Below are positions 1-13,600 of a stretch of DNA of 64,000 bases, in pieces. Position numbers and translations under genes: made by a program. The notes below the pieces were generated by a model, which had not been told where the DNA came from, did no database searches, and was given only the letters and a program-made list of their open reading frames with translations. Source of the DNA: Bombus terrestris (taxonomy: Eukaryota > Arthropoda > Insecta > Hymenoptera > Apidae); contig NW_025963597.1 of the NCBI RefSeq assembly GCF_910591885.1, forward strand, positions 248,001-312,000, written 5' to 3'. Positions within the stretch are counted from its first letter, which is position 1, and every line of letters starts with the position of its first letter.

Positions 1-3000
1 TCCCACGTTGTCCCACGTTGTCCCACGATGTCCCACGTTGTCCCACGTTGTCCCACGTTGTCCCACGTTGTCCCACGATGTCCCACGTTGTCCCACGTTG
101 TCCCACGTTGTCCCACGTTGTCCCACGGTGTCCAACGATGTCCAACGGAGTCCAACGGTGTCCCACGGTGTCCAACGGTGTCCCACGTTGTCCCACGTTG
201 TCCCACGTTGTCCCACGTTGTCCCACGTTGTCCCACGATGTCCCACGTTGTCCCACGTTGTCCGACGTTGTCCCACGTTGTCCCACGTTGTCCCACGTTG
301 TCCCACGGTGTCCAACGATGTCCAACGATGTCCAACGGTGTCCCACGTTGTCCCACGTTGTTCCATGGTTTCCCACGTTGTCCCACGTTGTCCCACGTTG
401 TCCCACGGTGTCCAACGATGTCCAACGGTGTCCAACGGTGTCCAACGGTGTCCAACGGTGTCCCACGTTGTCCCACGTTGTCCCACGTTGTCCCACGTTG
501 TCCCACGTTGTCCCACGATGTCCCACGTTGTCCCACGTTGTCCCACGTTGTCCCACGATGTCCCACGTTGTCCCACGTTGTCCCACGTTGTCCCACGTTG
601 TCCCACGATGTCCCACGTTGTCCCACGTTGTCCCACGTTGTCCCACGATGTCCCACGTTGTCCCACGTTGTCCCACGTTGTCCCACGTTGTCCCACGTTG
701 TCCCACGTTGTCCCACGGTGTCCAACGGTGTCCAACGATGTCCCACGTTGTCCCACGTTGTCCCACGTTGTCCCACGTTGTCCCACGTTGTCCCCCGTTG
801 TCCCACGTTGTCCCACGTTGTCCCACGTTGTCCCACGTTGTCCCACGATGTCCCACGTTGTCCCACGTTGTCCCACGTTGTCCCACGTTGTCCCACGTTG
901 TCCCACGTTGTCCCACGTTGTCCCACGTTGTCCCACGGTGTCCAACGGTGTCCAACGATGTCCCACGTTGTCCCACGTTGTCCCACGTTGTCCCACGTTG
1001 TCCCACGATGTCCCACGTTGTCCCACGTTGTCCCACGTTGTCCCACGTTGTCCCACGTTGTCCCACGTTGTCCCACGTTGTCCCACGTTGTCCCACGGTG
1101 TCCAACGATGTCCAACGGTGTCCAGCGATGTCCAACGGTGTCCCACGTTGTCCCACGTTGTCCCACGTTGTCCCACGTTGTCCCACGGTGTCCAACGATG
1201 TCCAACGATGTCCAACGGTGTCCCACATTGTCCTACGTTGTTCCATGGTTTCCCACGTTGTCCCACGTTGTCCCACGTTGTCCCACGGTGTCCAACGATG
1301 TCCAACGGTGTCCAACGGTGTCCAACGGTGTCCAACGGTGTCCCACGTTGTCCCACGTTGTCCCACGTTGTCCCACGATGTCCCACGATGTCCCACGTTG
1401 TCCCACGTTGTCCCACGTTGTCCCACGTTGTCCCACGTTGTCCCACGGTGTCCAACGATGTCCAACGGTGTCCAACGGTGTCCAACGGTGTCCAACGGTG
1501 TCCCACGTTGTCCCACGTTGTCCAACGGTGTCCCACGTTGTCCCACGTTGTTCCATGGTTTCCCACGTTGTCCCACGTTGTCCCACGTTGTCCCACGGTG
1601 TCCAACGATGTCCAACGGTGTCCAACGGTGTCCAACGGTGTCCAACGGTGTCCCACGTTGTCCCACGTTGTCCCACGTTGTCCCACGATGTCCCACGTTG
1701 TCCCACGTTGTCCCACGTTGTCCCACGTTGTCCCACGATGTCCCACGTTGTCCCACGTTGTCCCACGTTGTCCCACGTTGTCCCACGTTGTCCCACGTTG
1801 TCCCACGTTGTCCCACGTTGTCCCACGTTGTCCCACGTTGTCCCACGGTGTCCAACGATGTCCAACGGTGTCCAAAGGTGTCCCACGGTGTCCAACGGTG
1901 TCCCACGTTGTCCCACGTTGTCCCACGTTGTCCCACGTTGTCCCACGTTGTCCAACGATGTCCAACGGTGTCCCACGTTGTCCCACGTTGTTCCATGGTT
2001 TCCCACGTTGTCCCACGTTGTCCCACGTTGTCCCACGGTGTCCAACGATGTCCAACGGTGTCCCACGTTGTCCAACGGTGTCCCACGTTGCCCCACGTTG
2101 TCCCACGTTGTCCCACGTTGTCCCACGTTGTCCCACGTTGTCCAACGATGTCCAACGGTGTCCCACGTTGTCCCACGTTGTTCCATGGTTTCCCACGTTG
2201 TCCCACGTTGTCCCACGTTGTCCCACGGTGTCCAACGATGTCCAACGGTGTCCAACGGTGTCCAACGGTGTCCAACGGTGTCCCACGTTGTCCCACGTTG
2301 TCCCACGTTGTCCCACGTTGTCCCACGATGTCCCACGTTGTCCCACGTTGTCCCACGTTGTCCCACGATGTCCCACGTTGTCCCACGTTGTCCCACGTTG
2401 TCCCACGTTGTCCCACGATGTCCCACGTTGTCCCACGTTGTCCCACGTTGTCCCACGTTGTCCCACGTTGTCCCACGATGTCCCACGTTGTCCCACGTTG
2501 TCCCACGTTGTCCCACGTTGTCCCACGTTGTCCCACGTTGTCCCACGGTGTCCCACGATGTCCCACGTTGTCCCACGTTGTCCCACGTTGTCCCACGTTG
2601 TCCCACGGTGTCCAACGATGTCCAACGGTGTCCAACGGTGTCCCACGGTGTCCAACGGTGTCCCACGTTGTCCCACGTTGTCCCACGTTGTCCCACGTTG
2701 TCCCACGTTGTCCCACGATGTCCCACGTTGTCCCACGTTGTCCGACGTTGTCCCACGTTGTCCCACGTTGTCCCACGTTGACCCACGGTGTCCAACGATG
2801 TCCAACGATGTCCAACGGTGTCCCACGTTGTCCCACGTTGTTCCATGGTTTCCCACGTTGTCCCACGTTGTCCCACGTTGTCCCACGGTGTCCAACGATG
2901 TCCAACGGTGTCCAACGGTGTCCAACGGTGTCCAACGGTGTCCCACGTTGTCCCACGTTGTCCCACGTTGTCCCACGTTGTGCCACGTTGTCCCACGATG

Positions 3001-3290
3001 TCCCACGTTGTCCCACGTTGTCCCACGTTGTCCCACGATGTCCCACGTTGTCCCACGTTGTCCCACGTTGTCCCACGTTGTCCCACGTTGTCCCACGTTG
3101 TCCCACGTTGTCCCACGTTGTCCCACGTTGTCCCACGTTGTCCCACGGTGTCCAACGGTGTCCCACGTTGTCCCACGTTGTCCCACGTTGTCCCACGTTG
3201 TCCCACGTTGTCCCACGTTGTCCCACGTTGTCCCACGGTGTCCAACGATGTCCAACGATGTCCAACGGTGTCCCACGTTGTCCCACGTTG

Positions 3291-3820
3291 TTCCATGGTT
3301 TCCCACGTTGTCCCACGTTGTCCCACGTTGTCCCACGGTGTCCAACGATGTCCAACGGTGTCCAACGGTGTCCAACGGTGTCCAACGGTGTCCCACGTTG
3401 TCCCACGTTGTCCCACGTTGTCCCACGTTGTCCCACGATGTCCCACGTTGTCCCACGTTGTCCCACGTTGTCCCACGATGTCCCACGTTGTCCCACGTTG
3501 TCCCACGTTGTCCCACGTTGTCCCACGATGTCCCACGTTGTCCCACGTTGTCCCACGTTGTCCCACGTTGTCCCACGGTGTCCAACGATGTCCAACGGTG
3601 TCCAACGGTGTCCCACGGTGTCCCACGGTGTCCAACGTTGTCCCACGTTGTCCCACGTTGTCCCACGTTGTCCCACGTTGTCCCACGTTGTCCCACGATG
3701 TCCCACGTTGTCCCACGTTGTCCGACGTTGTCCCACGTTGTCCCACGTTGTCCCACGTTGTCCCACGGTGTCCAACGATGTCCAACGATGTCCAACGGTG
3801 TCCCACGTTGTCCCACGTTG
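3291..3820. repeat. Typical 530-bp higher-order module (53 monomers), K6 to K6
   Basis: Runs from the K6 at 3291 to just before the K6 at 3821. After K6 come three K1, then K3-K4 and a run of four K5, then K1 stretches punctuated by single K2 units, a second K3-K4-K5 cluster, more K1 with one K2, then K7 at 3721 and K3-K4-K4-K5-K1-K1 leading into the next K6. The same module recurs at 13921-14450 (its 10,630-bp copy) and, with gains or losses of whole monomers, elsewhere (for example 10471-10990 at 520 bp). It is the clearest basic HOR unit of the array. One private unit is tccaacgttg at 3631. Confidence 0.85.
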
Positions 3821-4280
3821 TTCCATGGTTTCCCACGTTGTCCCACGTTGTCCCACGTTGTCCCACGGTGTCCAACGATGTCCAACGGTGTCCAACGGTG
3901 TCCAACGGTGTCCAACGGTGTCCCACGTTGTCCCACGTTGTCCCACGTTGTCCCACGTTGTCCCACGTTGTCCCACGATGTCCCACGTTGTCCCACGTTG
4001 TCCCACGTTGTCCCACGATGTCCCACGTTGTCCCACGTTGTCCCACGTTGTCCCACGTTGTCCCACGATGTCCCACGTTGTCCCACGTTGTCCCACGTTG
4101 TCCCACGTTGTCCCACGGTGTCCAACGATGTCCAACGGTGTCCAACGGTGTCCCACGGTGTCCAACGGTGTCCCACGTTGTCCCACGTTGTCCCACGTTG
4201 TCCCACGTTGTCCCACGTTGTCCCACGATGTCCCACGTTGTCCCACGTTGTCCCACGTTGTCCCACGTTGTCCCACGTTG

Positions 4281-4570
4281 TCCCACGGTGTCCAACGATG
4301 TCCAACGGTGTCCAACGGTGTCCAACGGTGTCCAACGATGTCCAACGATGTCCAACGATGTCCAACGGTGTCCAACGATGTCCAACGATGTCCAACGGTG
4401 TCCCACGATGTCCAACGATGTCCAACGATGTCCAACGGTGTCCAACGATGTCCAACGGTGTCCAACGATGTCCAACGATGTCCAACGGTGTCCCACGATG
4501 TCCAACGATGTCCAACGATGTCCAACGGTGTCCAACGGTGTCCAACGGTGTCCCACGGTGTCCAACGGTG
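4281..4570. repeat. 290-bp K4/K5 island, copy 1
   Basis: A block of 29 monomers beginning K3-K4-K5-K5-K5-K4-K4-K4-K5 and ending K5-K5-K5-K3-K5, with only two K2 units inside. Because K4 and K5 have tccaac instead of tcccac, the block lacks the CCC/GGG tract that recurs every 10 bp in the surrounding DNA. A shorter related islet follows at about 4631-4710. The same 29-unit order occurs at 14911, 17641, 19491, 24121 and 43691. Confidence 0.92.
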
Positions 4571-5590
4571 TCCCACGTTGTCCCACGTTGTCCCACGTTG
4601 TCCCACGTTGTCCCACGATGTCCCACGTTGTCCAACGGTGTCCAACGGTGTCCAACGATGTCCAACGATGTCCAACGGTGTCCCACGATGTCCAACGATG
4701 TCCAACGATGTCCCACGTTGTTCCATGGTTTCCCACGTTGTCCCACGTTGTCCCACGTTGTCCCACGGTGTCCAACGATGTCCAACGGTGTCCCACGTTG
4801 TCCAACGGTGTCCCACGTTGTCCCACGTTGTCCCACGTTGTCCCACGTTGTCCCACGATGTCCCACGTTGTCCCACGTTGTCCCACGTTGTCCCACGTTG
4901 TCCCACGTTGTCCCACGTTGTCCCACGTTGTCCCACGTTGTCCCACGGTGTCCAACGATGTCCAACGGTGTCCAACGGTGTCCCACGGTGTCCAACGGTG
5001 TCCCACGTTGTCCCACGTTGTCCCACGTTGTCCCACGTCGTCCCACGTTGTCCCACGTTGTCCCACGTTGTCCCACGTTGTCCCACGTTGTCCAACGATG
5101 TCCAACGGTGTCCCACGTTGTCCCACGTTGTTCCATGGTTTCCCACGTTGTCCCACGTTGTCCCACGTTGTCCCACGGTGTCCAACGATGTCCAACGGTG
5201 TCCAACGGTGTCCAACGGTGTCCAACGGTGTCCCACGTTGTCCCACGTTGTCCCACGGTGTCCAACGATGTCCAACGGTGTCCAGCGATGTCCAACGGTG
5301 TCCCACGTTGTCCCACGTTTTCCCACGTTGTCCCACGTTGTCCCACGGTGTCCAACGATGTCCAACGATGTCCAACGGTGTCCCACGTTGTCCCACGTTG
5401 TTCCATGGTTTCCCACGTTGTCCCACGTTGTCCCACGTTGTCCCACGGTGTCCAACGATGTCCAACGGTGTCCAACGGTGTCCAACGGTGTCCAACGGTG
5501 TCCCACGTTGTCCCACGTTGTCCCACGTTGTCCCACGATGTCCCACGTTGTCCCACGTTGTCCCACGTTGTCCCACGTTGTCCCACGATG

Positions 5591-7310
5591 TCCCACGTTG
5601 TCCCACGTTGTCCCACGTTGTCCCACGTTGTCCGACGTTGTCCCACGTTGTCCCACGTTGTCCCACGTTGTCCCACGTTGTCCCACGTTGTCCCACGTTG
5701 TCCCACGGTGTCCAACGATGTCCAACGGTGTCCAACGGTGTCCCACGTTGTCCCACGTTGTCCCACGTTGTCCCACGTTGTCCCACGTTGTCCCACGTTG
5801 TCCCACGTTGTCCCACGTTGTCCAACGATGTCCAACGGTGTCCCACGTTGTCCCACGTTGTGCCACGTTGTCCCACGTTGTCCCACGTTGTCCCACGTTG
5901 TCCCACGGTGTCCAACGATGTCCAACGATGTCCAACGGTGTCCCACGTTGTCCCACGTTGTTCCATGGTTTCCCACGTTGTCCCACGTTGTCCCACGTTG
6001 TCCCACGATGTCCCACGTTGTCCCACGTTGTCCCACGTTGTCCCACGGTGTCCAACGATGTCCAACGGTGTCCCACGTTGTCCCACGTTGTCCCACGATG
6101 TCCCACGGTGTCCAACGGTGTCCAACGGTGTCCAACGATGTCCAACGATGTCCAACGGTGTCCCACGATGTCCAACGATGTCCAACGATGTCCAACGGTG
6201 TCCCACGTTGTCCCACGTTGTCCCACGTTGTCCCACGTTGTCCCACGGTGTCCAACGATGTCCAACGATGTCCAACGGTGTCCAACGGTGTCCCACGGTG
6301 TCCAACGGTGTCCCACGTTGTCCCACGTTGTCCCACGTTGTCCCACGTTGTCCCACGTTGTCCCACGTTGTCCCACGTTGTCCAACGATGTCCAACGGTG
6401 TCCCACGTTGTCCCACGTTGTTCCATGGTTTCCCACGTTGTCCCACGTTGTCCCACGTTGTCCCACGTTGTCCCACGTTGTCCCACGGTGTCCCACGGTG
6501 TCCAACGATGTCCAACGGTGTCCCACGTTGTCCCACGTTGTCCCACGTTGTCCCACGTTGTCCCACGTTGTCCCACGATGTCCCACGTTGTCCCACGTTG
6601 TCCCACGTTGTCCCACGTTGTCCCACGTTGTCCCACGTTGTCCCACGTTGTCCCACGTTGTCCCACGTTGTCCCACGTTGTCCCACGGTGTCCAACGATG
6701 TCCAACGGTGTCCCACGTTGTCCAACGGTGTCCCACGTTGTCCCACGTTGTCCCACGTTGTCCCACGTTGTCCCACGATGTCCCACGTTGTCCCACGTTG
6801 TCCCACGTTGTCCCACGTTGTCCCACGTTGTCCCACGTTGTCCCACGTTCTCCCACGTTGTCCCACGTTGTCCCACGTTGTCCCACGGTGTCCAACGATG
6901 TCCAACGGTGTCCAACGGTGTCCCACGGTGTCCAACGGTGTCCCACGTTGTCCCACGTTGTCCCACGTTGTCCCACGTTGTCCCACGTTGTCCCACGTTG
7001 TCCCACGTTGTCCAACGATGTCCAACGGTGTCCCACGTTGTCCCACGTTGTTCCATGGTTTCCCACGTTGTCCCACGTTGTCCCACGTTGTCCCACGTTG
7101 TCCCACGTTGTCCCACGTTGTCCCACGATGTCCCACGTTGTCCCACGTTGTCCCACGTTGTCCCACGATGTCCCACGTTGTCCCACGTTGTCCCACGTTG
7201 TCCCACGTTGTCCCACGTTGTCCCACGTTGTCCCACGTTGTCCCACGTTGTCCCACGGTGTCCAACGGTGTCCAACGATGTCCCACGTTGTCCCACGTTG
7301 TCCCACGTTG
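5591..7310. repeat. Copy 1 of the 2,450-bp-offset duplication
   Basis: K6 units at 5961, 6421 and 7051 and the rare units tgccacgttg (5861) and tcccacgttc (6841) all recur 2,450 bp downstream. The match ends at 7311 (K5 here, K1 in the partner) and starts near 5591 (K2 at 5581 against K1 at 8031). The copy is therefore about 1.72 kb. Confidence 0.88.
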
Positions 7311-8040
7311 TCCAACGGTGTCCAACGATGTCCCACGTTGTCCCACGTTGTCCCACGTTGTCCCACGTTGTCCCACGTTGTCCCACGTTGTCCCACGATG
7401 TCCCACGTTGTCCCACGTTGTCCCACGTTGTCCCACGATGTCCCACGTTGTCCCACGTTGTCCCACGTTGTCCCACGTTGTCCCGAGTTGTCCCACGTTG
7501 TCCCACGTTGTCCCACGTTGTCCCACGGTGTCCAACGGTGTCCCACGATGTCCCACGTTGTCCCACGTTGTCCCACGTTGTCCCACGTTGTCCCACGATG
7601 TCCCACGTTGTCCCACGTTGTCCCACGTTGTCCCACGTTGTCCCACGTTGTCCCACGTTGTCCCACGTTGTCCCACGTTGTCCCACGTTGTCCCACGTTG
7701 TCCCACGATGTCCCACGTTGTCCCACGTTGTCCGACGTTGTCCCACGTTGTCCCACGTTGTCCCACGTTGTCCCACGGTGTCCAACGATGTCCAACGATG
7801 TCCAACGGTGTCCCACGTTGTCCGACGTTGTCCCACGTTGTCCCACGTTGTCCCACGTTGTCCCACGTTGTCCCACGTTGTCCCACGTTGTCCCACGGTG
7901 TCCAACGATGTCCAACGGTGTCCAACGGTGTCCCACGTTGTCCCACGTTGTCCCACGTTGTCCCACGTTGTCCCACGTTGTCCCACGTTGTCCCACGTTG
8001 TCCCACGTTGTCCAACGATGTCCAACGGTGTCCCACGTTG

Positions 8041-9760
8041 TCCCACGTTGTGCCACGTTGTCCCACGTTGTCCCACGTTGTCCGACGTTGTCCCACGTTG
8101 TCCCACGTTGTCCCACGTTGTCCGACGTTGTCCCACGTTGTCCCACGTTGTCCCACGGTGTCCAACGATGTCCAACGGTGTCCAACGGTGTCCCACGTTG
8201 TCCCACGTTGTCCCACGTTGTCCCACGTTGTCCCACGTTGTCCCACGTTGTCCCACGTTGTCCCACGTTGTCCAACGATGTCCAACGGTGTCCCACGTTG
8301 TCCCACGTTGTGCCACGTTGTCCCACGTTGTCCCACGTTGTCCCACGTTGTCCCACGGTGTCCAACGATGTCCAACGATGTCCAACGGTGTCCCACGTTG
8401 TCCCACGTTGTTCCATGGTTTCCCACGTTGTCCCACGTTGTCCCACGTTGTCCCACGATGTCCCACGTTGTCCCACGTTGTCCCACGTTGTCCCACGGTG
8501 TCCAACGATGTCCAACGGTGTCCCACGTTGTCCCACGTTGTCCCACGATGTCCCACGTTGTCCAACGGTGTCCAACGGTGTCCAACGATGTCCAACGATG
8601 TCCAACGGTGTCCCACGATGTCCAACGATGTCCAACGATGTCCAACGGTGTCCCACGTTGTCCCACGTTGTCCCACGTTGTCCCACGTTGTCCCACGGTG
8701 TCCAACGATGTCCAACGATGTCCAACGGTGTCCAACGGTGTCCCACGGTGTCCAACGGTGTCCCACGTTGTCCCACGTTGTCCCACGTTGTCCCACGTTG
8801 TCCCACGTTGTCCCACGTTGTCCCACGTTGTCCAACGATGTCCAACGGTGTCCCACGTTGTCCCACGTTGTTCCATGGTTTCCCACGTTGTCCCACGTTG
8901 TCCCACGTTGTCCCACGTTGTCCCACGTTGTCCCACGGTGTCCCACGGTGTCCAACGATGTCCAACGGTGTCCCACGTTGTCCCACGTTGTCCCACGTTG
9001 TCCCACGTTGTCCCACGTTGTCCCACGATGTCCCACGTTGTCCCACGTTGTCCCACGTTGTCCCACGTTGTCCCACGTTGTCCCACGTTGTCCCACGTTG
9101 TCCCACGTGGTCCCACGTTGTCCCACGTTGTCCCACGGTGTCCAACGATGTCCAACGGTGTCCCACGTTGTCCAACGGTGTCCCACGTTGTCCCACGTTG
9201 TCCCACGTTGTCCCACGTTGTCCCACGATGTCCCACGTTGTCCCACGTTGTCCCACGTTGTCCCACGTTGTCCCACGTTGTCCCACGTTGTCCCACGTTC
9301 TCCCACGTTGTCCCACGTTGTCCCACGTTGTCCCACGGTGTCCAACGATGTCCAACGGTGTCCAACGGTGTCCCACGGTGTCCAACGGTGTCCCACGTTG
9401 TCCCACGTTGTCCCACGTTGTCCCACGTTGTCCCACGTTGTCCCACGTTGTCCCACGTTGTCCAACGATGTCCAACGGTGTCCCACGTTGTCCCACGTTG
9501 TTCCATGGTTTCCCACGTTGTCCCACGTTGTCCCACGTTGTCCCACGTTGTCCCACGTTGTCCCACGTTGTCCCACGATGTCCCACGTTGTCCCACGTTG
9601 TCCCACGTTGTCCCACGATGTCCCACGTTGTCCCACGTTGTCCCACGTTGTCCCACGTTGTCCCACGTTGTCCCACGTTGTCCCACGTTGTCCCACGTTG
9701 TCCCACGGTGTCCAACGGTGTCCAACGATGTCCCACGTTGTCCCACGTTGTCCCACGTTG
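8041..9760. repeat. Copy 2 of the 2,450-bp-offset duplication
   Basis: Partner of 5591-7310, with K6 at 8411, 8871 and 9501, tgccacgttg at 8311 and tcccacgttc at 9291. Just before it a short local duplication is visible: tgccacgttg at 8051 and 8311 lie 260 bp apart within repeated context. Confidence 0.88.
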
Positions 9761-10630
9761 TCCCACGTTGTCCCACGATGTCCCACGTTGTCCCACGTTG
9801 TCCCACGTTGTCCCACGTTGTCCCACGTTGTCCCACGTTGTCCCACGTTGTCCCACGTTGTCCCACGGTGTCCAACGATGTCCAACGGTGTCCCGCGATG
9901 TCCAACGGTGTCCCACGTTGTCCCACGTTTTCCCACGTTGTCCCACGTTGTCCCACGGTGTCCAACGATGTCCAACGATGTCCAACGGTGTCCCACGTTG
10001 TCCCACGTTGTTCCATGGTTTCCCACGTTGTCCCACGTTGTCCCACGTTGTCCCACGGTGTCCAACGATGTCCAACGGTGTCCAACGGTGTCCAACGGTG
10101 TCCAACGGTGTCCCACGTTGTCCCACGTTGTCCCACGTTGTCCCACGATGTCCCACGTTGTCCCACGTTGTCCCACGTTGTCCCACGTTGTCCCACGATG
10201 TCCCACGTTGTCCCACGTTGTCCCACGTTGTCCCACGTTGTCCGACGTTGTCCCACGTTGTCCCACGTTGTCCCACGTTGTCCCACGTTGTCCCACGTTG
10301 TCCCACGTTGTCCCACGTTGTCCCACGATGTCCCACGTTGTCCCACGTTGTCCCACGTTGTCCCACGTTGTCCCACGTTGTCCCACGTTGTCCCACGTTG
10401 TCCCACGTTGTCCCACGGTGTCCAACGATGTCCAACGATGTCCAACGGTGTCCCACGTTGTCCCACGTTGTTCCATGGTTTCCCACGTTGTCCCACGTTG
10501 TCCCACGTTGTCCCCCGGTGTCCAACGATGTCCAACGGTGTCCAACGGTGTCCAACGGTGTCCAACGGTGTCCCACGTTGTCCCACGTTGTCCCACGTTG
10601 TCCCACGTTGTCCCACGATGTCCCACGTTG

Positions 10631-13600
10631 TCCCACGTTGTCCCACGTTGTCCCACGATGTCCCACGTTGTCCCACGTTGTCCCACGTTGTCCCACGTTG
10701 TCCCACGGTGTCCCACGTTGTCCCACGTTGTCCCACGTTGTCCCACGTTGTCCCACGGTGTCCAACGATGTCCAACGGAGTCCAACGGTGTCCCACGGTG
10801 TCCAACGGTGTCCCACGTTGTCCCACGTTGTCCCACGTTGTCCCACGTTGTCCCACGTTGTCCCACGATGTCCCACGTTGTCCCACGTTGTCCGACGTTG
10901 TCCCACGTTGTCCCACGTTGTCCCACGTTGTCCCACGGTGTCCAACGATGTCCAACGATGTCCAACGGTGTCCCACGTTGTCCCACGTTGTTCCATGGTT
11001 TCCCACGTTGTCCCACGTTGTCCCACGTTGTCCCACGGTGTCCAACGATGTCCAACGGTGTCCAACGGTGTCCAACGGTGTCCAACGGTGTCCCACGTTG
11101 TCCCACGTTGTCCCACGTTGTCCCACGTTGTCCCACGTTGTCCCACGATGTCCCACGTTGTCCCACGTTGTCCCACGTTGTCCCACGATGTCCCACGTTG
11201 TCCCACGTTGTCCCACGTTGTCCCACGTTGTCCCACGATGTCCCACGTTGTCCCACGTTGTCCCACGTTGTCCCACGATGTCCCACGTTGTCCCACGTTG
11301 TCCCACGTTGTCCCACGTTGTCCCACGTTGTCCCACGTTGTCCCACGGTGTCCCACGGTGTCCAACGATGTCCCACGTTGTCCCACGTTGTCCCACGTTG
11401 TCCCACGTTGTCCCACGTTGTCCCACGTTGTCCCACGATGTCCCACGTTGTCCCACGTTGTCCCACGTTGTCCCACGATGTCCCACGTTGTCCCACGTTG
11501 TCCCACGTTGTCCCACGTTGTCCCACGTTGTCCCACGTTGTCCCACGTTGTCCCACGTTGTCCCACGGTGTCCAACGGTGTCCAACGATGTCCCACGTTG
11601 TCCCACGTTGTCCCACGTTGTCCCACGTTGTCCCACGATGTCCCACGTTGTCCCACGTTGTCCCACGTTGTCCCACGTTGTCCCACGTTGTCCCACGTTG
11701 TCCCACGTTGTCCCACGTTGTCCCACGGTGTCCAACGATGTCCCACGGTGTCCAGCGATGTCCCACGGTGTCCCACGTTGTCCCACGTTTTCCCACGTTG
11801 TCCCACGTTGTCCCACGGTGTCCAACGATGTCCAACGATGTCCAACGGTGTCCCACATTGTCCTACGTTGTTCCATGGTTTCCCACGTTGTCCCACGTTG
11901 TCCCACGTTGTCCCACGGTGTCCAACGATGTCCAACGGTGTCCAACGGTGTCCAACGGTGTCCAACGGTGTCCCACGTTGTCCCACGTTGTCCCACGTTG
12001 TCCCACGATGTCCCACGATGTCCCACGTTGTCCCACGTTGTCCCACGTTGTCCCACGTTGTCCCACGTTGTCCCACGGTGTCCAACGATGTCCAACGGTG
12101 TCCAACGGTGTCCAACGGTGTCCAACGGTGTCCCACGTTGTCCCACGTTGTCCAACGGTGTCCCACGTTGTCCCACGTTGTTCCATGGTTTCCCACGTTG
12201 TCCCACGTTGTCCCACGTTGTCCCACGGTGTCCAACGATGTCCAACGGTGTCCAACGGTGTCCAACGGTGTCCAACGGTGTCCCACGTTGTCCCACGTTG
12301 TCCCACGTTGTCCCACGATGTCCCACGTTGTCCCACGTTGTCCCACGTTGTCCCACGTTGTCCCACGATGTCCCACGTTGTCCCACGTTGTCCCACGTTG
12401 TCCCACGTTGTCCCACGTTGTCCCACGTTGTCCCACGTTGTCCCACGTTGTCCCACGTTGTCCCACGTTGTCCCACGGTGTCCAACGATGTCCAACGGTG
12501 TCCAAAGGTGTCCCACGGTGTCCAACGGTGTCCCACGTTGTCCCACGTTGTCCCACGTTGTCCCACGTTGTCCCACGTTGTCCAACGATGTCCAACGGTG
12601 TCCCACGTTGTCCCACGTTGTTCCATGGTTTCCCACGTTGTCCCACGTTGTCCCACGTTGTCCCACGGTGTCCAACGATGTCCAACGGTGTCCCACGTTG
12701 TCCAACGGTGTCCCACGTTGCCCCACGTTGTCCCACGTTGTCCCACGTTGTCCCACGTTGTCCCACGTTGTCCAACGGTGTCCAACGGTGTCCCACGTTG
12801 TCCCACGTTGTTCCATGGTTTCCCACGTTGTCCCACGTTGTCCCACGTTGTCCCACGGTGTCCAACGATGTCCAACGGTGTCCAACGGTGTCCAACGGTG
12901 TCCAACGGTGTCCCACGTTGTCCCACGTTGTCCCACGTTGTCCCACGTTGTCCCACGATGTCCCACGTTGTCCCACGTTGTCCCACGTTGTCCCACGATG
13001 TCCCACGTTGTCCCACGTTGTCCCACGTTGTCCCACGTTGTCCCACGATGTCCCACGTTGTCCCACGTTGTCCCACGTTGTCCCACGTTGTCCCACGTTG
13101 TCCCACGCTGTCCCACGTTGTCCCACGTTGTCCCACGTTGTCCCACGTTGTCCCACGTTGTCCCACGTTGTCCCACGTTGTCCCACGATGTCCCACGTTG
13201 TCCCACGTTGTCCCACGTTGTCCCACGTTGTCCCACGGTGTCCAACGATGTCCAACGGTGTCCAACGGTGTCCCACGGTGTCCAACGGTGTCCCACGTTG
13301 TCCCACGTTGTCCCACGTTGTCCCACGTTGTCCCACGTTGTCCCACGATGTCCCACGTTGTCCCACGTTGTCCGACGTTGTCCCACGTTGTCCCACGTTG
13401 TCCCACGTTGACCCACGGTGTCCAACGATGTCCCACGATGTCCAACGGTGTCCCACGTTGTCCCACGTTGTTCCATGGTTTCCCACGTTGTCCCACGTTG
13501 TCCCACGTTGTCCCACGGTGTCCAACGATGTCCAACGGTGTCCAACGGTGTCCAACGGTGTCCAACGGTGTCCCACGTTGTCCCACGTTGTCCCACGTTG

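Larger units (their letters stand above)
1..5250. repeat. Segmental copy 1 of the 10,630-bp-offset duplication
   Basis: This stretch matches 10631-15880 unit for unit at an offset of exactly 10,630 bp. All ten K6 units here (361 to 5131) reappear 10,630 bp later. Private variants are shared too: tccaacggag at 141, tcccacattg and tcctacgttg at 1221 and 1231, tccaaaggtg at 1871, ccccacgttg at 2091, the unit beginning with a at 2781, and tcccacgtcg at 5031. The match breaks at 5251, where this copy has K3 and the other has K1. The left end lies outside the window. A few differences are visible, for example K2 at 71 against K3 at 10701, and tgccacgttg at 2981 against K1 at 13611. Confidence 0.93.

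Noticed and set aside
8..13411. Plus-strand open frame of about 4,470 codons, and the smaller ones at 28-2781 and 49068-50360
   Set aside because: Shadow frames of the satellite ending at single-base variants (2781, 13411, 50351), some of them duplicated with the DNA block that carries them.
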